64,000 nucleotides of DNA from Paenibacillus sp. MAHUQ-63. Its GTDB lineage: Bacteria > Bacillota > Bacilli > Paenibacillales > NBRC-103111. Location: the NCBI RefSeq assembly GCF_028765165.1, contig NZ_JARADB010000002.1, positions 1 to 64,000 on the forward strand, written 5' to 3'. The notes beneath the pieces are model-generated. The model was not told the origin of the DNA. It worked only from the letters and a program-made list of their open reading frames with translations, and made no database searches. Shown here piece after piece: positions 27,483 through 35,626 of the stretch (positions are counted from its first letter, which is position 1; the number at the start of each line of letters is the position of its first letter). Made by a program: the position numbers and the translations under genes.

Positions 27483-28715
27483 ATGTTCAGGCTTCCACTG
27501 CTGTTTATCGCAACCGGAATGGTCAGTTTTATCGCTTTTCATCTGCTTTCCCTGTTTGCCCTGGGAACATGGATAGGAGATCCTCCCCGGAATCCGGAAG
27601 GCTGGTTTCGCATTCATTTGATTGTGCTGGATTGGGGAACGATGATCGCGATGGGGGCTGTTTACCAACTGATGGATGTGGTTCTGCAGCGGAAGCTGTA
27701 CAGCCGGAAGCTTGGCTACGTTCATTATGTGATTTTCCTTATCGGTTCCTTCCTCTTATTGATCGGATTCCTTCGTTTGGAGGTTAGCTGGATCGCTGCG
27801 GGTGCTGTACTGACTTGGATTGGCATCTGCTTGTTCGCTTGGAATATAGGGCAAACGATGCGTCTTGCCGCCAAATGGAATCCCATCACGGTGAGTACAG
27901 CATGCGCGGTGGGTTACCTGGTGCTGACTGGGCTTCTAGGCATGATGATGGGGATTGATTTTGTTTACCCGATTTGGGGAGGCATCCACGATCGCTTGCT
28001 TTCCGCCCATATTTGGATGGGAACACTCGGCTGGTTCGGCCTCTTAATTACAGGGTTCAGCTACAAAATGCTGCCCATGTTCTACTTGTCTCACGGGGAA
28101 TCCGCCAAACGTCCCTATGTCGTAATGATTCTATGGAATACGGCAACCCTCCTTGGAGCGGGTCACTTCCTGTTAGGAGGAGGAGCTCGTCTGAATGGCC
28201 TCGTGCTCGCACTGATCATAGCCGCGCTAATCATGTACGAGGCTCATATGAGGGACATCCGTAAGCATCGCCATAAAGGATCTCCGGGTTCCGGGATTCG
28301 GTGGTCCATCTATTGCACGAGAGCGCTTCTCGTATACGCTGTTATGCTTCTGGGTGTTTGGTTCGTGAAGCCGGGACTCTTCGGCGATGAAAGATGGGTG
28401 ATCCTATCAGGCTGGATGTATCTATACGGCTGGGTCGGGATGACCATCTTGGGGTATTTGTCCAAAATCGTTCCATTTCTGTGGTGGACACATAAGTATG
28501 GCCCGCTGGCAGGGAAAATGAAGGTGCCGGTCATGAACGATCTGATCAAGGACCGCTACGTGAAGGTCGGCATGACAGGCATGTGTGGAGGACTGCTTCT
28601 TCTCCTTATCGGCATCGGTTGGCAAGGCTTACTTCTCATAGGGATCGGCGGATGCCTGCTTTCCGTAAGCTCGCTGCTCTATATGAGCTTGATCGCCCGT
28701 GTTTTTGCACGTTAA
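27483..28715 (+). CDS. polytopic membrane protein, heme-copper oxidase subunit I/NnrS-like
   Basis: A 410-residue protein with about 12 membrane helices, 15 bases after ric and so cotranscribed. Membrane histidines recur in the pattern of heme-binding oxidase or NnrS-like proteins (IAFHLLSLF, FRIHLIVLDWG, SAHIWMGTLGWFGLLITGFS, followed by KMLPMFYLSHGE). I cannot assign all six metal ligands of NorB, so an NO reductase role is unproven. Pairing with ric under an Fnr promoter points to NO tolerance or heme-linked respiration. Confidence 0.7.
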   Translation: MFRLPLLFIATGMVSFIAFHLLSLFALGTWIGDPPRNPEGWFRIHLIVLDWGTMIAMGAVYQLMDVVLQRKLYSRKLGYVHYVIFLIGSFLLLIGFLRLEVSWIAAGAVLTWIGICLFAWNIGQTMRLAAKWNPITVSTACAVGYLVLTGLLGMMMGIDFVYPIWGGIHDRLLSAHIWMGTLGWFGLLITGFSYKMLPMFYLSHGESAKRPYVVMILWNTATLLGAGHFLLGGGARLNGLVLALIIAALIMYEAHMRDIRKHRHKGSPGSGIRWSIYCTRALLVYAVMLLGVWFVKPGLFGDERWVILSGWMYLYGWVGMTILGYLSKIVPFLWWTHKYGPLAGKMKVPVMNDLIKDRYVKVGMTGMCGGLLLLLIGIGWQGLLLIGIGGCLLSVSSLLYMSLIARVFAR

Positions 28716-28736
28716 GGCGGCTTCTCTTCGTAGACA

Positions 28737-28780
28737 ACGGCTTTCCTTCGGATCAGATCGGATGGAAGGCTGTTTTTTTT
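28737..28780 (+). terminator. terminator after the ric operon
   Basis: Nine-base stem CGGCTTTCC / GGAAGGCTG (with two G-T pairs) followed by eight T. Confidence 0.85.
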
Positions 28781-28814
28781 ATGTCACGTGAAGTTCGATA
28801 TTAAACGGGGCCAC

Positions 28815-28858
28815 AGTGATTTATCTCACAGTGCCGAACAGACGACTCATGGTTTAAT
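28815..28858 (+). promoter_or_regulatory. Fnr-dependent promoter of the nitrate reductase-like operon
   Basis: Site AGTGATTTATCTCACA (28815 to 28830), one mismatch from the Fnr consensus, with -10 TTTAAT (28853 to 28858). The inferred start near 28865 puts the site at about -42. Confidence 0.75.
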
Positions 28859-28895
28859 ACAACTATAAAGATCACAAGTGAAGGGGCAATGCTAC

Positions 28896-29936
28896 ATGGA
28901 TCGAGCGTTCGCATCAAAATTCGCTAAATGCGTATTTCTAGTCGTAGTCGGATTAGTCATTCTTATGGGAATCGGTTCAAGGCTTTTTACACATATTGAC
29001 TTGGCTTTATACGGGTATATGGTAGGCACGGTGGTTTTCGTTGGCGGGTTCTTTTATCGCTTTATTGCTTGGGGGGAACGGCCGCCGACGAAAATTATTT
29101 TGAAAAAGGGCATCAAGCTGTTATTCAGAAAAAGCACGCCGCAGACAACAACCGAGCATTTACTTACGTACAAATTCATCTGGAACCGTGGATGGTATCG
29201 CTGGACGCAGCACGTTCTGCTGGGCTGGGGCTGCATTCTATCCGCATTCGTTACCTTCCCGCTCGTATTCGGTTGGATGTACTTCACGATGGCAGAGAAC
29301 GGCAAATACACGGTTGTTGGTTTCGGAATCGACCTTATGCAGATCAAAGCGGATGGCGTCCTTGGGTTTCTGTTCTACAATGCGCTGAATATTACGGCCT
29401 TCATGGTGATTGGCGGCGTCTGCATGGCTTTATATCGCCGGCTGAAGTCCATGCAAGCTCGCGCGGAACAAACCCTTATCTATGATTTCCTTCCCTTATA
29501 TTTGCTCCTTTTCGTAAGCTTAACAGGACTGCTGCTCACTTTCTGCAACATCGTCCTTCACGGATATGGGCACCCGATTGTCACATTAGTGCACCAATGG
29601 TCCGTTATCGTAACGCTGATCTATATTCCTTTCGGTAAATTAGCTCATATTCCATTCAGACCCATGAGCGTATTTGCCCGAAATTACAGAGAACATTATG
29701 CGGAGCAGGCGACGAAGAGCTGCAAGGTTTGCGGAACAGGCTTCGTGTCGGTGGAACAATCCAATGATGTCATTGAAGTGCTCAAAGTGAACGACATTGA
29801 ATTCAAGACAGAGGAGGGCTTCCACTTGGCTGAACTGTGCCTGCCCTGCCGCCGGAAATACAGAATGTCCCGGTTTACCGGAATTCCAACTCATCAGATT
29901 CGTGTAAAGGAGAGCAACCAGCATGCAAAAGGATAA
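28896..29936 (+). CDS. NarI/DsrM-like cytochrome b membrane subunit with C-terminal zinc ribbon
   Basis: Likely the quinol-oxidising membrane subunit of the reductase encoded next. About six helices are visible; histidines in YRWTQHVLLGWG, LHGYGHPIVTLVHQWSV and FGKLAHIPFRP fit the heme-ligand pattern of NarI/DsrM-type cytochromes. The C-terminal 75 residues are soluble and contain CKVCGTGF and CLPCRRKYR, a probable zinc ribbon not found in NarI. The ATG at 28896 behind AAGGGG is preferred to the GTG at 28878. It overlaps the molybdoenzyme gene by 14 bases. Confidence 0.75.
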   Translation: MDRAFASKFAKCVFLVVVGLVILMGIGSRLFTHIDLALYGYMVGTVVFVGGFFYRFIAWGERPPTKIILKKGIKLLFRKSTPQTTTEHLLTYKFIWNRGWYRWTQHVLLGWGCILSAFVTFPLVFGWMYFTMAENGKYTVVGFGIDLMQIKADGVLGFLFYNALNITAFMVIGGVCMALYRRLKSMQARAEQTLIYDFLPLYLLLFVSLTGLLLTFCNIVLHGYGHPIVTLVHQWSVIVTLIYIPFGKLAHIPFRPMSVFARNYREHYAEQATKSCKVCGTGFVSVEQSNDVIEVLKVNDIEFKTEEGFHLAELCLPCRRKYRMSRFTGIPTHQIRVKESNQHAKG

Positions 29937-32094
29937 ATTCTTTAAAGTCATCGAGAATAAGACCCATCCCAACGAAAAATTGGTTAAAACCCATTGCTCT
30001 TACTGCGGCATGCAATGCGGGATGAACCTCCGGGTTGATACTTCTTCCAATCGAATTATCGGCGTCGAGCCGCGCTATGACTGGCCTGTCACACTGGGCA
30101 AAATGTGTCCGAAAGGCGTGACGGCTTATCAGCAAACCAATCACAATGATCGTCTGCTGCGCCCGTTAATCCGCGACGATGCATCGCTCAAAGGAACGAA
30201 AGAAGGCTTCCGCGAAGCGAGTTGGGATGAAGCCTATGCGTTGATCGTGAAACGGTTTAAGGAATTGCAAGGCCAGTACGGCAAAGACTCGCTCTCCGTA
30301 TTCAGCGGCGTATCAATGACCAATGAGAAATGCTACTTGACCGGGAAGTTCGCCCGTGTCGCGCTGCAGACGCGTTACATCGATTATAATGGCCGGTTCT
30401 GTATGTCAAGCGCAGCCGCAGGTTTTCTTCGAAGCTTCGGCGTTGACAGAGGGTCTACACTGCCATGGACGGACTTGCATGAGACGGATTGCTTGTTCAT
30501 AGCCGGCAGCAACACAGCGGAGTGCCATCCAACTTCCATGTTCCGTATATGGGAAGTGCAGAACCGCGGCGGTTATCTCATTGTAGCGGATCCGCGTGAA
30601 ACGCCAATTGCCCGCCGCGCCGATATTCATCTCGATTTACGACCGGGTACGGACCTGGCGCTTGCCAATTGTATGGTTCATCTGTTGATTCAAAATGGCC
30701 ATGCGGATGTGGAATTTGTCGCTAAGCACACCAACGGCTTCGAGGAAATGAGAGAGGTTGTGAAAGATTTCACACCTGAATATACAAGTGAGATCACGGG
30801 AATTGCTCCTGAGAAATTAATCCGCGCTGCTGAGATCTACGGCAAAGCACCGAATGCCGTCGTGATGTTCGCCCGCGGTATCGAACAACAAATCAAAGGT
30901 GCAGATAACGTATCCGCCTATACGAATATGTGCTTGGTTACGGGAAAGATTGGACGGCCCAAAGCGGGTGTCGCCACTTTCACCGGGCAAGGGAATGGCC
31001 AAGGCGGGAGAGAACACGGTCAGAAAGCGGATGCCCTGCCGGGCTATCGCAAAATAACGAATCCGAAGCATGTGGAAGAAGTATGCAAGGTATGGGGAAT
31101 TAAGCCGGAAGAGATGCCGCTGCCCGGAGTATCGGCTTATGAAATGTTTGAGCTTATGCAGGAGAAGACGATTCGCGGCTTGTATCTGCTCTGCTCCAAT
31201 CCGGCTGTCTCCGCACCGAATCAGAACTTTGTCCGTGAAGCTCTGAAGAATCTGGACTTCATGGTCTGTGCGGATATTTATTTATCGGAGTCCGCTGAGT
31301 TCGCAGATGTTGTCCTGCCATCGGTAACCTGGTCCGAGGACGAAGGAACCGTAACGAATCTGGAAGGCCGTATTATCAAAATTAATAAAGCCCAAGAGCC
31401 GATTGGCGAATCCAAACCGGATTGGTTAATTGAAGTAGAGCTTGCCGAAAAATTAGGCAGAGGAGCCTACTTCGGCCATCTCAAGACAGCCAGGGATGTT
31501 GCGGACGAATTCCGCTTAGCTTCCAAAGGCGGTTATGCCGACTATTATGGCGCCACTTGGGAGAAGATCGACAAGCAGGACGGCGTCTTCTGGCCTTGTA
31601 AAAGCGAAGAAGATCCGGGCACCCCGCATATGTTCCTGGATCATCAATTTTATCACGCAGATGGCAGAGCCCAGCTATGCGCGCTTCCTTACAGACCGCC
31701 TGCGGAAGAACCTTGCGAGCAGTATCCGCTGCGGCTTACGACCGGCCGGGTCGTCTATCACTACTTGTCTGGGAATCAAACCAGAAGAATTCCTTTCCTG
31801 CGGGACATGTGTCCCGAGCCTTACGTTGAAGTTCATCCGGAAACGGCGGAGCGCTACAACATCGCGCACGACGAAGTCGTACGGCTGTATACGCGCCGCG
31901 GCGAAGCCCTATATAAAGTGAAAATCATTGAAGCGATTCGCAAAGATACGGTGTTCGTTCCTTATCACTTCGGTCACGAGCAGTCCATTAATCTACTTAC
32001 GATCGCAGCGCTTGATCCGATGTCAAGAATGCCTGAGTTTAAGGCTTGCGCGGCCCAGATCGAGAAGCAACCAGAGAGGATGAACATCCGATGA
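29923..32094 (+). CDS. NapA/NasC-type molybdopterin oxidoreductase, probable nitrate reductase
   Basis: Catalytic subunit with bis-molybdopterin guanine dinucleotide and one [4Fe-4S] cluster. The cluster is bound by C25, C28, C32 and C62 (HCSYCGMQCGMN, KMCPKG). The candidate Mo ligand is Cys160 in NGRFCMSSAAAGF, aligned with the NapA/NasC Cys; NarG would have Asp. No twin-arginine signal is present, so it is cytoplasmic, unlike NapA. The 723 residues are the size of assimilatory enzymes, but the Fnr promoter, cytochrome b and NarK-like transporter point to respiration. Nitrate is the likely substrate, not proven. Confidence 0.85.
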   Translation: MQKDKFFKVIENKTHPNEKLVKTHCSYCGMQCGMNLRVDTSSNRIIGVEPRYDWPVTLGKMCPKGVTAYQQTNHNDRLLRPLIRDDASLKGTKEGFREASWDEAYALIVKRFKELQGQYGKDSLSVFSGVSMTNEKCYLTGKFARVALQTRYIDYNGRFCMSSAAAGFLRSFGVDRGSTLPWTDLHETDCLFIAGSNTAECHPTSMFRIWEVQNRGGYLIVADPRETPIARRADIHLDLRPGTDLALANCMVHLLIQNGHADVEFVAKHTNGFEEMREVVKDFTPEYTSEITGIAPEKLIRAAEIYGKAPNAVVMFARGIEQQIKGADNVSAYTNMCLVTGKIGRPKAGVATFTGQGNGQGGREHGQKADALPGYRKITNPKHVEEVCKVWGIKPEEMPLPGVSAYEMFELMQEKTIRGLYLLCSNPAVSAPNQNFVREALKNLDFMVCADIYLSESAEFADVVLPSVTWSEDEGTVTNLEGRIIKINKAQEPIGESKPDWLIEVELAEKLGRGAYFGHLKTARDVADEFRLASKGGYADYYGATWEKIDKQDGVFWPCKSEEDPGTPHMFLDHQFYHADGRAQLCALPYRPPAEEPCEQYPLRLTTGRVVYHYLSGNQTRRIPFLRDMCPEPYVEVHPETAERYNIAHDEVVRLYTRRGEALYKVKIIEAIRKDTVFVPYHFGHEQSINLLTIAALDPMSRMPEFKACAAQIEKQPERMNIR

Positions 32095-32654
32095 AACAAC
32101 ATTTATACATCGAAATGGATAACTGCATCGGCTGTCGAAGCTGCTTGGCTGCCTGCACGCAATGCGGAGGTCACGATGAGAGAAATCGCAACTATGTCTA
32201 TGAGGTGAACCCTCTCGTAGACCGCCAAACGATCCCCTTGATGTGTCTGCACTGCGTGAATCCTGCGTGCGCCAGAAGCTGCCCGGCTCAAGCGATCCAG
32301 ATTACCGAAGAGGGCGCCGTGCTTTCCGCGTTAGTTGAGAAATGTATCGGCTGTCAGAACTGCACCATTGCCTGCCCTTATGGGATACCTAAATTCGATG
32401 TAGAGCAGAATCTGATGTACAAATGCGATCTTTGCTATGACCGTACCAAAGAAGGCATCCCTCCGATGTGCGCATCGGTCTGCCCGACGAATACCCTGCA
32501 ATGGGTGACAGAGGAAGAGCTGGCCGCCAAGAAAGCTCAACATAAGCTGGGGAAATGGACGGCTAGTCATCAACCTTTTGATCCGTTAGAGGGAGAAACG
32601 AATGTGAAGATCAGTCTTCCGGGTATTCTGCAAGGGAAGCAGAAATTGTTCTAA
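32091..32654 (+). CDS. four-cluster ferredoxin-type electron transfer subunit (NrfC/DmsB-like)
   Basis: A 187-residue protein with sixteen cysteines in four ferredoxin motifs: CIGCRSCLAACTQC, CLHCVNPACARSCP, CIGCQNCTIACP and CDLCYDRTKEGIPPMCASVC. It should carry electrons from the membrane subunit to the molybdoenzyme. The ATG at 32091 overlaps the upstream stop by an ATGA; a longer frame from 32046 is inside the upstream gene. No export signal is seen, consistent with a cytoplasmic reductase. Confidence 0.9.
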   Translation: MKQHLYIEMDNCIGCRSCLAACTQCGGHDERNRNYVYEVNPLVDRQTIPLMCLHCVNPACARSCPAQAIQITEEGAVLSALVEKCIGCQNCTIACPYGIPKFDVEQNLMYKCDLCYDRTKEGIPPMCASVCPTNTLQWVTEEELAAKKAQHKLGKWTASHQPFDPLEGETNVKISLPGILQGKQKLF

Positions 32655-32679
32655 TTATTTAGGATTGGGGTGAGCCTGC

Positions 32680-33222
32680 ATGGAACAGGACCAAAACAAG
32701 AAGCGCGACAATAACCATAGTCCCTTTCAAGAGGATAATTATACGCATAACATAAAAAAAAATGATGAACGGAAATTGGATCGCCGCGGCTTTATGAAGA
32801 CGCTGGTTGGCGCGGCGGGCGTGTTCGCCGTATCCACGCTGCCGTGGGGCACGCTAGCGGCCAAAGAACTCAAGGGACTCGCGAAGAAGTCCTACCCTCA
32901 GCTCAAAATTACCGATATCAGTTCGCTGAAAGTCGGCGATGCGGTTGAATTCGCCTATCCGGGGGAGCATGATTCGGCGCTGCTGATCCGTCTTGGCGAG
33001 AACGAGTACAAAGCCTACCAGAATGCCTGTACGCATCTGAAGTGCCCCGTGTTCTGGAGCAAAGAGAAGGATGAGATGGTGTGTCCTTGCCATCATGGCA
33101 TCTTCGATGTCAGAACCGGAGCGCCGACGGCGGGACCGCCGAAGAGACCATTGCCGGAGGTGCTCCTGAAGAAGGAGCAAGGAGCGATCTACGCGACGGG
33201 AGTGAAGCGATATGAAACGTAG
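32680..33222 (+). CDS. Tat-exported Rieske [2Fe-2S] protein
   Basis: A 180-residue Rieske protein. A twin-arginine signal is seen as DRRGFMKTLVGAAGVFAVST (residues 35 to 54). The cluster ligands are CTHLKC and CPCHHGIFD (C-x-H and C-x2-H), with the proline-rich closing loop GPPKRPLPEV. It should lie on the outer face of the membrane. A Rieske protein is not part of Nar or Nap enzymes; with the cytochrome b it suggests bifurcated quinol oxidation as in bc complexes, which is my inference. Confidence 0.9.
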   Translation: MEQDQNKKRDNNHSPFQEDNYTHNIKKNDERKLDRRGFMKTLVGAAGVFAVSTLPWGTLAAKELKGLAKKSYPQLKITDISSLKVGDAVEFAYPGEHDSALLIRLGENEYKAYQNACTHLKCPVFWSKEKDEMVCPCHHGIFDVRTGAPTAGPPKRPLPEVLLKKEQGAIYATGVKRYET

Positions 33223-33400
33223 CTATGTCGGCGTCCTGCTTCTGTGCATCGTATTGTTTCTTAACATTGTTTGTACACAAAAAGCTGTAAATGCGTACTA
33301 TTTCGATCAGTTCCGCACCGTTATTGTTTATGCCGTGCTGAACATTCTGCTATTCCCTGCTGCATTATGGATCTATAACCGGGAGCGTGACGTCAAATGA
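33212..33400 (+). CDS. small two-helix membrane protein, 62 aa
   Basis: Overlaps the Rieske gene by 11 bases and the transporter gene by an ATGA, so it is translated as part of the operon. Two hydrophobic helices (about residues 5 to 24 and 36 to 55) and a charged tail. No family recognised; it may be a small assembly or accessory subunit. Confidence 0.75.
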   Translation: MKRSYVGVLLLCIVLFLNIVCTQKAVNAYYFDQFRTVIVYAVLNILLFPAALWIYNRERDVK

Positions 33401-34902
33401 ATGTGAAAAAATTACAATTACCCCTGCAAACAATCAGTCTTGTTCTAGGCTTCATGGTATGGGTGATTCTGTCTTCCTTAATGCCGTTCATTAAGGAAAC
33501 GATCAAACTAACGCCTTCCCAGCTTACTTGGGTCACCGCAATTCCGGTCTTGTTCGGTTCTATGATGCGCGTGCCTGTCGGATATTGGACGAATCGATAT
33601 GGAGCAAGGAAACTATTCGTTATCAGTTTTATTCTATTGCTGGCACCTGTTTACTGGGTCAGCCAAGCGGATTCCTTCCAAGATCTGATCATCGGCGGTC
33701 TGTTCCTAGGGATTGGCGGAGCTGTATTCTCAGTTGGCGTAACCTCTTTGCCCAAATATTATCCGAAAGAAAGACACGGTTTCGTTAACGGTATTTACGG
33801 GATTGGTAATCTTGGAACCGCACTATCCACCTTTGGCGCGCCGGTCCTGGCGAATCAAATCGGCTGGTCCAAAACGGTGATGGCCTATAGTATTTTGTTG
33901 ATTATTATGGCGGTATTCAACTTTTTCGCCGGGGACCGCAACGAGCCGCGCGTGCAAACCGCTCTTATTGAACAGATTAAAGGAGTATCAAGAAACTCCA
34001 AACTCTGGTTATTATGTTTATTCTACTTCCTTACTTTCGGCTCTTTCGTTGCTTTTACGGTCTATCTACCTAATTTCCTAGTTACCAACTTCCATTTAAG
34101 TAAAGTAGATGCGGGCATGCGGACTGCCGGATTCATTGCGCTGGCTACAGCGATGAGACCTGTCGGGGGCTATTTGGGAGATAAATTTAACCCATTCAAA
34201 ATACTCATGTTTGTGTTCGCAGGCTTGACCGTGGCCGGTATCCTGCTATCCTTTGCGCCATCGATGACTTGGTACACGTTAGGCTGCTTAACGATAGCCT
34301 TCTGCGCCGGTACCGGTAACGGTACGATTTTCAAATTAGTTCCGATGTATTTCACCAAACAAGCGGGTATCGCCAACGGTATCATTTCCGCAATGGGCGG
34401 CTTAGGCGGATTCTTCCCTCCGCTGCTGCTGACCTTCTTATTCAAGCTAACCGGTCATTACGCGATCGGATTCATGGCATTATCCCAAGTAGCTTTGGCG
34501 AGCTTGATTCTCATTATGTGGATGTTTTATCAAGAGAAGCTGGGACTATCCGCCAAGATCATTGAGAACACGGTGGAAGGCATCATGGTGACGGATCCGA
34601 CGGGGAAAATTCAAACCGTTAATGCGGCCTTCACAGAGTTGACCGGGTATGAGGCCAAAGACGTCATTGGGTTGACGCCTAGCTTGCTGAAGTCCGGGAA
34701 ACAGGACCGCGGGTTCTACGATGCCATGTGGGATCAAATTCGCAGCAAGAGCTTCTGGCAAGGCGAAATTTGGAACCGTAAGAAGAATGGGGATATATAT
34801 CTGGAATGGCTAACGATCAGCGCAGTCAAGAATGATGCCGGAGATATCATCTATTATGCGGGGATGTTCAGCGATATTACCAAACAAAGAGGCATTAAGT
34901 AA
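33397..34902 (+). CDS. narK: NarK/NasA-type nitrate/nitrite MFS transporter fused to a PAS domain
   Basis: Residues 1 to 380 form a 12-helix major-facilitator transporter with NarK features: VPVGYWTNRYGARKLF and two glycine-rich signatures, FLGIGGAVFSVGVTSLPKYY and ANGIISAMGGLGGFFPP. Residues 384 to 501 are a PAS domain (SAKIIENTVEGIMVTDP, then FTELTGYEAKDVIGL and YYAGMFSDITKQ), with no kinase or cyclase after it. NarK proteins normally end after the last helix. The PAS part could sense nitrate flux, redox state or light/flavin and gate transport; that is inference. Confidence 0.88.
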   Translation: MNVKKLQLPLQTISLVLGFMVWVILSSLMPFIKETIKLTPSQLTWVTAIPVLFGSMMRVPVGYWTNRYGARKLFVISFILLLAPVYWVSQADSFQDLIIGGLFLGIGGAVFSVGVTSLPKYYPKERHGFVNGIYGIGNLGTALSTFGAPVLANQIGWSKTVMAYSILLIIMAVFNFFAGDRNEPRVQTALIEQIKGVSRNSKLWLLCLFYFLTFGSFVAFTVYLPNFLVTNFHLSKVDAGMRTAGFIALATAMRPVGGYLGDKFNPFKILMFVFAGLTVAGILLSFAPSMTWYTLGCLTIAFCAGTGNGTIFKLVPMYFTKQAGIANGIISAMGGLGGFFPPLLLTFLFKLTGHYAIGFMALSQVALASLILIMWMFYQEKLGLSAKIIENTVEGIMVTDPTGKIQTVNAAFTELTGYEAKDVIGLTPSLLKSGKQDRGFYDAMWDQIRSKSFWQGEIWNRKKNGDIYLEWLTISAVKNDAGDIIYYAGMFSDITKQRGIK

Positions 34903-34918
34903 GAGAGGGAGATGAACC

Positions 34919-35260
34919 ATGCCGAGTGAATTTGCTTTGGACCTAGTCTTTATTCGTGAACATACGGACACTCCGTTCTATACCGTCATTGACAATCAAA
35001 TAAGTGCCCTCTTCACGGGCAAAGGCAATTGGTATATAGATTTGAGAGAAGACGAGGGTCTGGATATTGCCGTTGTGGAATTGAAAGGCATGGGGGCATG
35101 GGACAACGAGAATGAGCTCCTCTCCTATATAGATGACCGTGTCCCCTATGATTCATCATCTGACATTTCTTGCTGGAATCATCTTCATGGGTATCAGGTC
35201 AAGGTATCGCCAAAAGTGGATGCGGGCTGCTGCCGCTTGAAGAAGGAGGTTAGGGTATGA
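34919..35260 (+). CDS. hypothetical protein of the nitrate operon, 113 aa
   Basis: Not recognised. Soluble, acidic, with SDISCWNHLHGYQVKVSPKV and a late Cys-Cys pair (DAGCCRLKK). The ATG has GAGAGGGAG upstream. It overlaps the next gene by an ATGA and lies 16 bases after the transporter gene, so it belongs to the same operon. Confidence 0.75.
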   Translation: MPSEFALDLVFIREHTDTPFYTVIDNQISALFTGKGNWYIDLREDEGLDIAVVELKGMGAWDNENELLSYIDDRVPYDSSSDISCWNHLHGYQVKVSPKVDAGCCRLKKEVRV

Positions 35261-35547
35261 AGTGGGAAGAAAGATTGTCCAGATGGCTTGGCAGTCAGAT
35301 CGAGGTGCATATTGAGGATCAGGCAGGGCTTGATCCCGTAGCGCCTTCACATAAAATGACACTTACGAAGATCCGGATGTCCGAAAATGAGGATTATGTG
35401 CAAATGTATATGAATGATCATCAATTTCTATCCATTCCCCTCAGGGGGAAAGGGCATACAAGCTTAACTAGCACGGAAGAGGGGACGATTCTCAGATCTT
35501 CCGATATGACGGCGCAGTTAGTGTATAAAGTCCGTTTTGGTTTGTAG
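35257..35547 (+). CDS. hypothetical protein of the nitrate operon, 96 aa
   Basis: Not recognised. A soluble, mostly beta-predicted protein (MKWEERLSRWLGSQIEVHIE...) behind GAAGGAGG. It is the last gene of the operon and is closed by a strong terminator. It could act with the preceding 113-residue protein because the two overlap. Confidence 0.75.
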   Translation: MKWEERLSRWLGSQIEVHIEDQAGLDPVAPSHKMTLTKIRMSENEDYVQMYMNDHQFLSIPLRGKGHTSLTSTEEGTILRSSDMTAQLVYKVRFGL

Positions 35548-35558
35548 AAAAGGAAATA

Positions 35559-35604
35559 AAAACCGTTTTGAGTCCTTGTACGAAGGACTTAAAACGGTTC
35601 TTTT
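35559..35604. terminator. bidirectional terminator
   Basis: Arms AACCGTTTTGAGTCCTT and AAGGACTTAAAACGGTT with loop GTACG, flanked by A and T runs. It serves the plus-strand nitrate operon and the converging second fnr gene. Confidence 0.93.
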
Positions 35605-35626
35605 CATGTGTATATTACGGAATAAG

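Noticed and set aside
27458..27787. Plus-strand frames overlapping the ric-linked membrane protein
   Set aside because: They overlap a 12-helix protein that follows ric with a proper start; the alternative products have no hydrophobic or domain pattern.
28896..32654. Reading the reductase operon as NarGHJI
   Set aside because: The catalytic subunit has about 720 residues and a Cys, not the 1200 residues and Asp ligand of NarG, and NarJ is absent.
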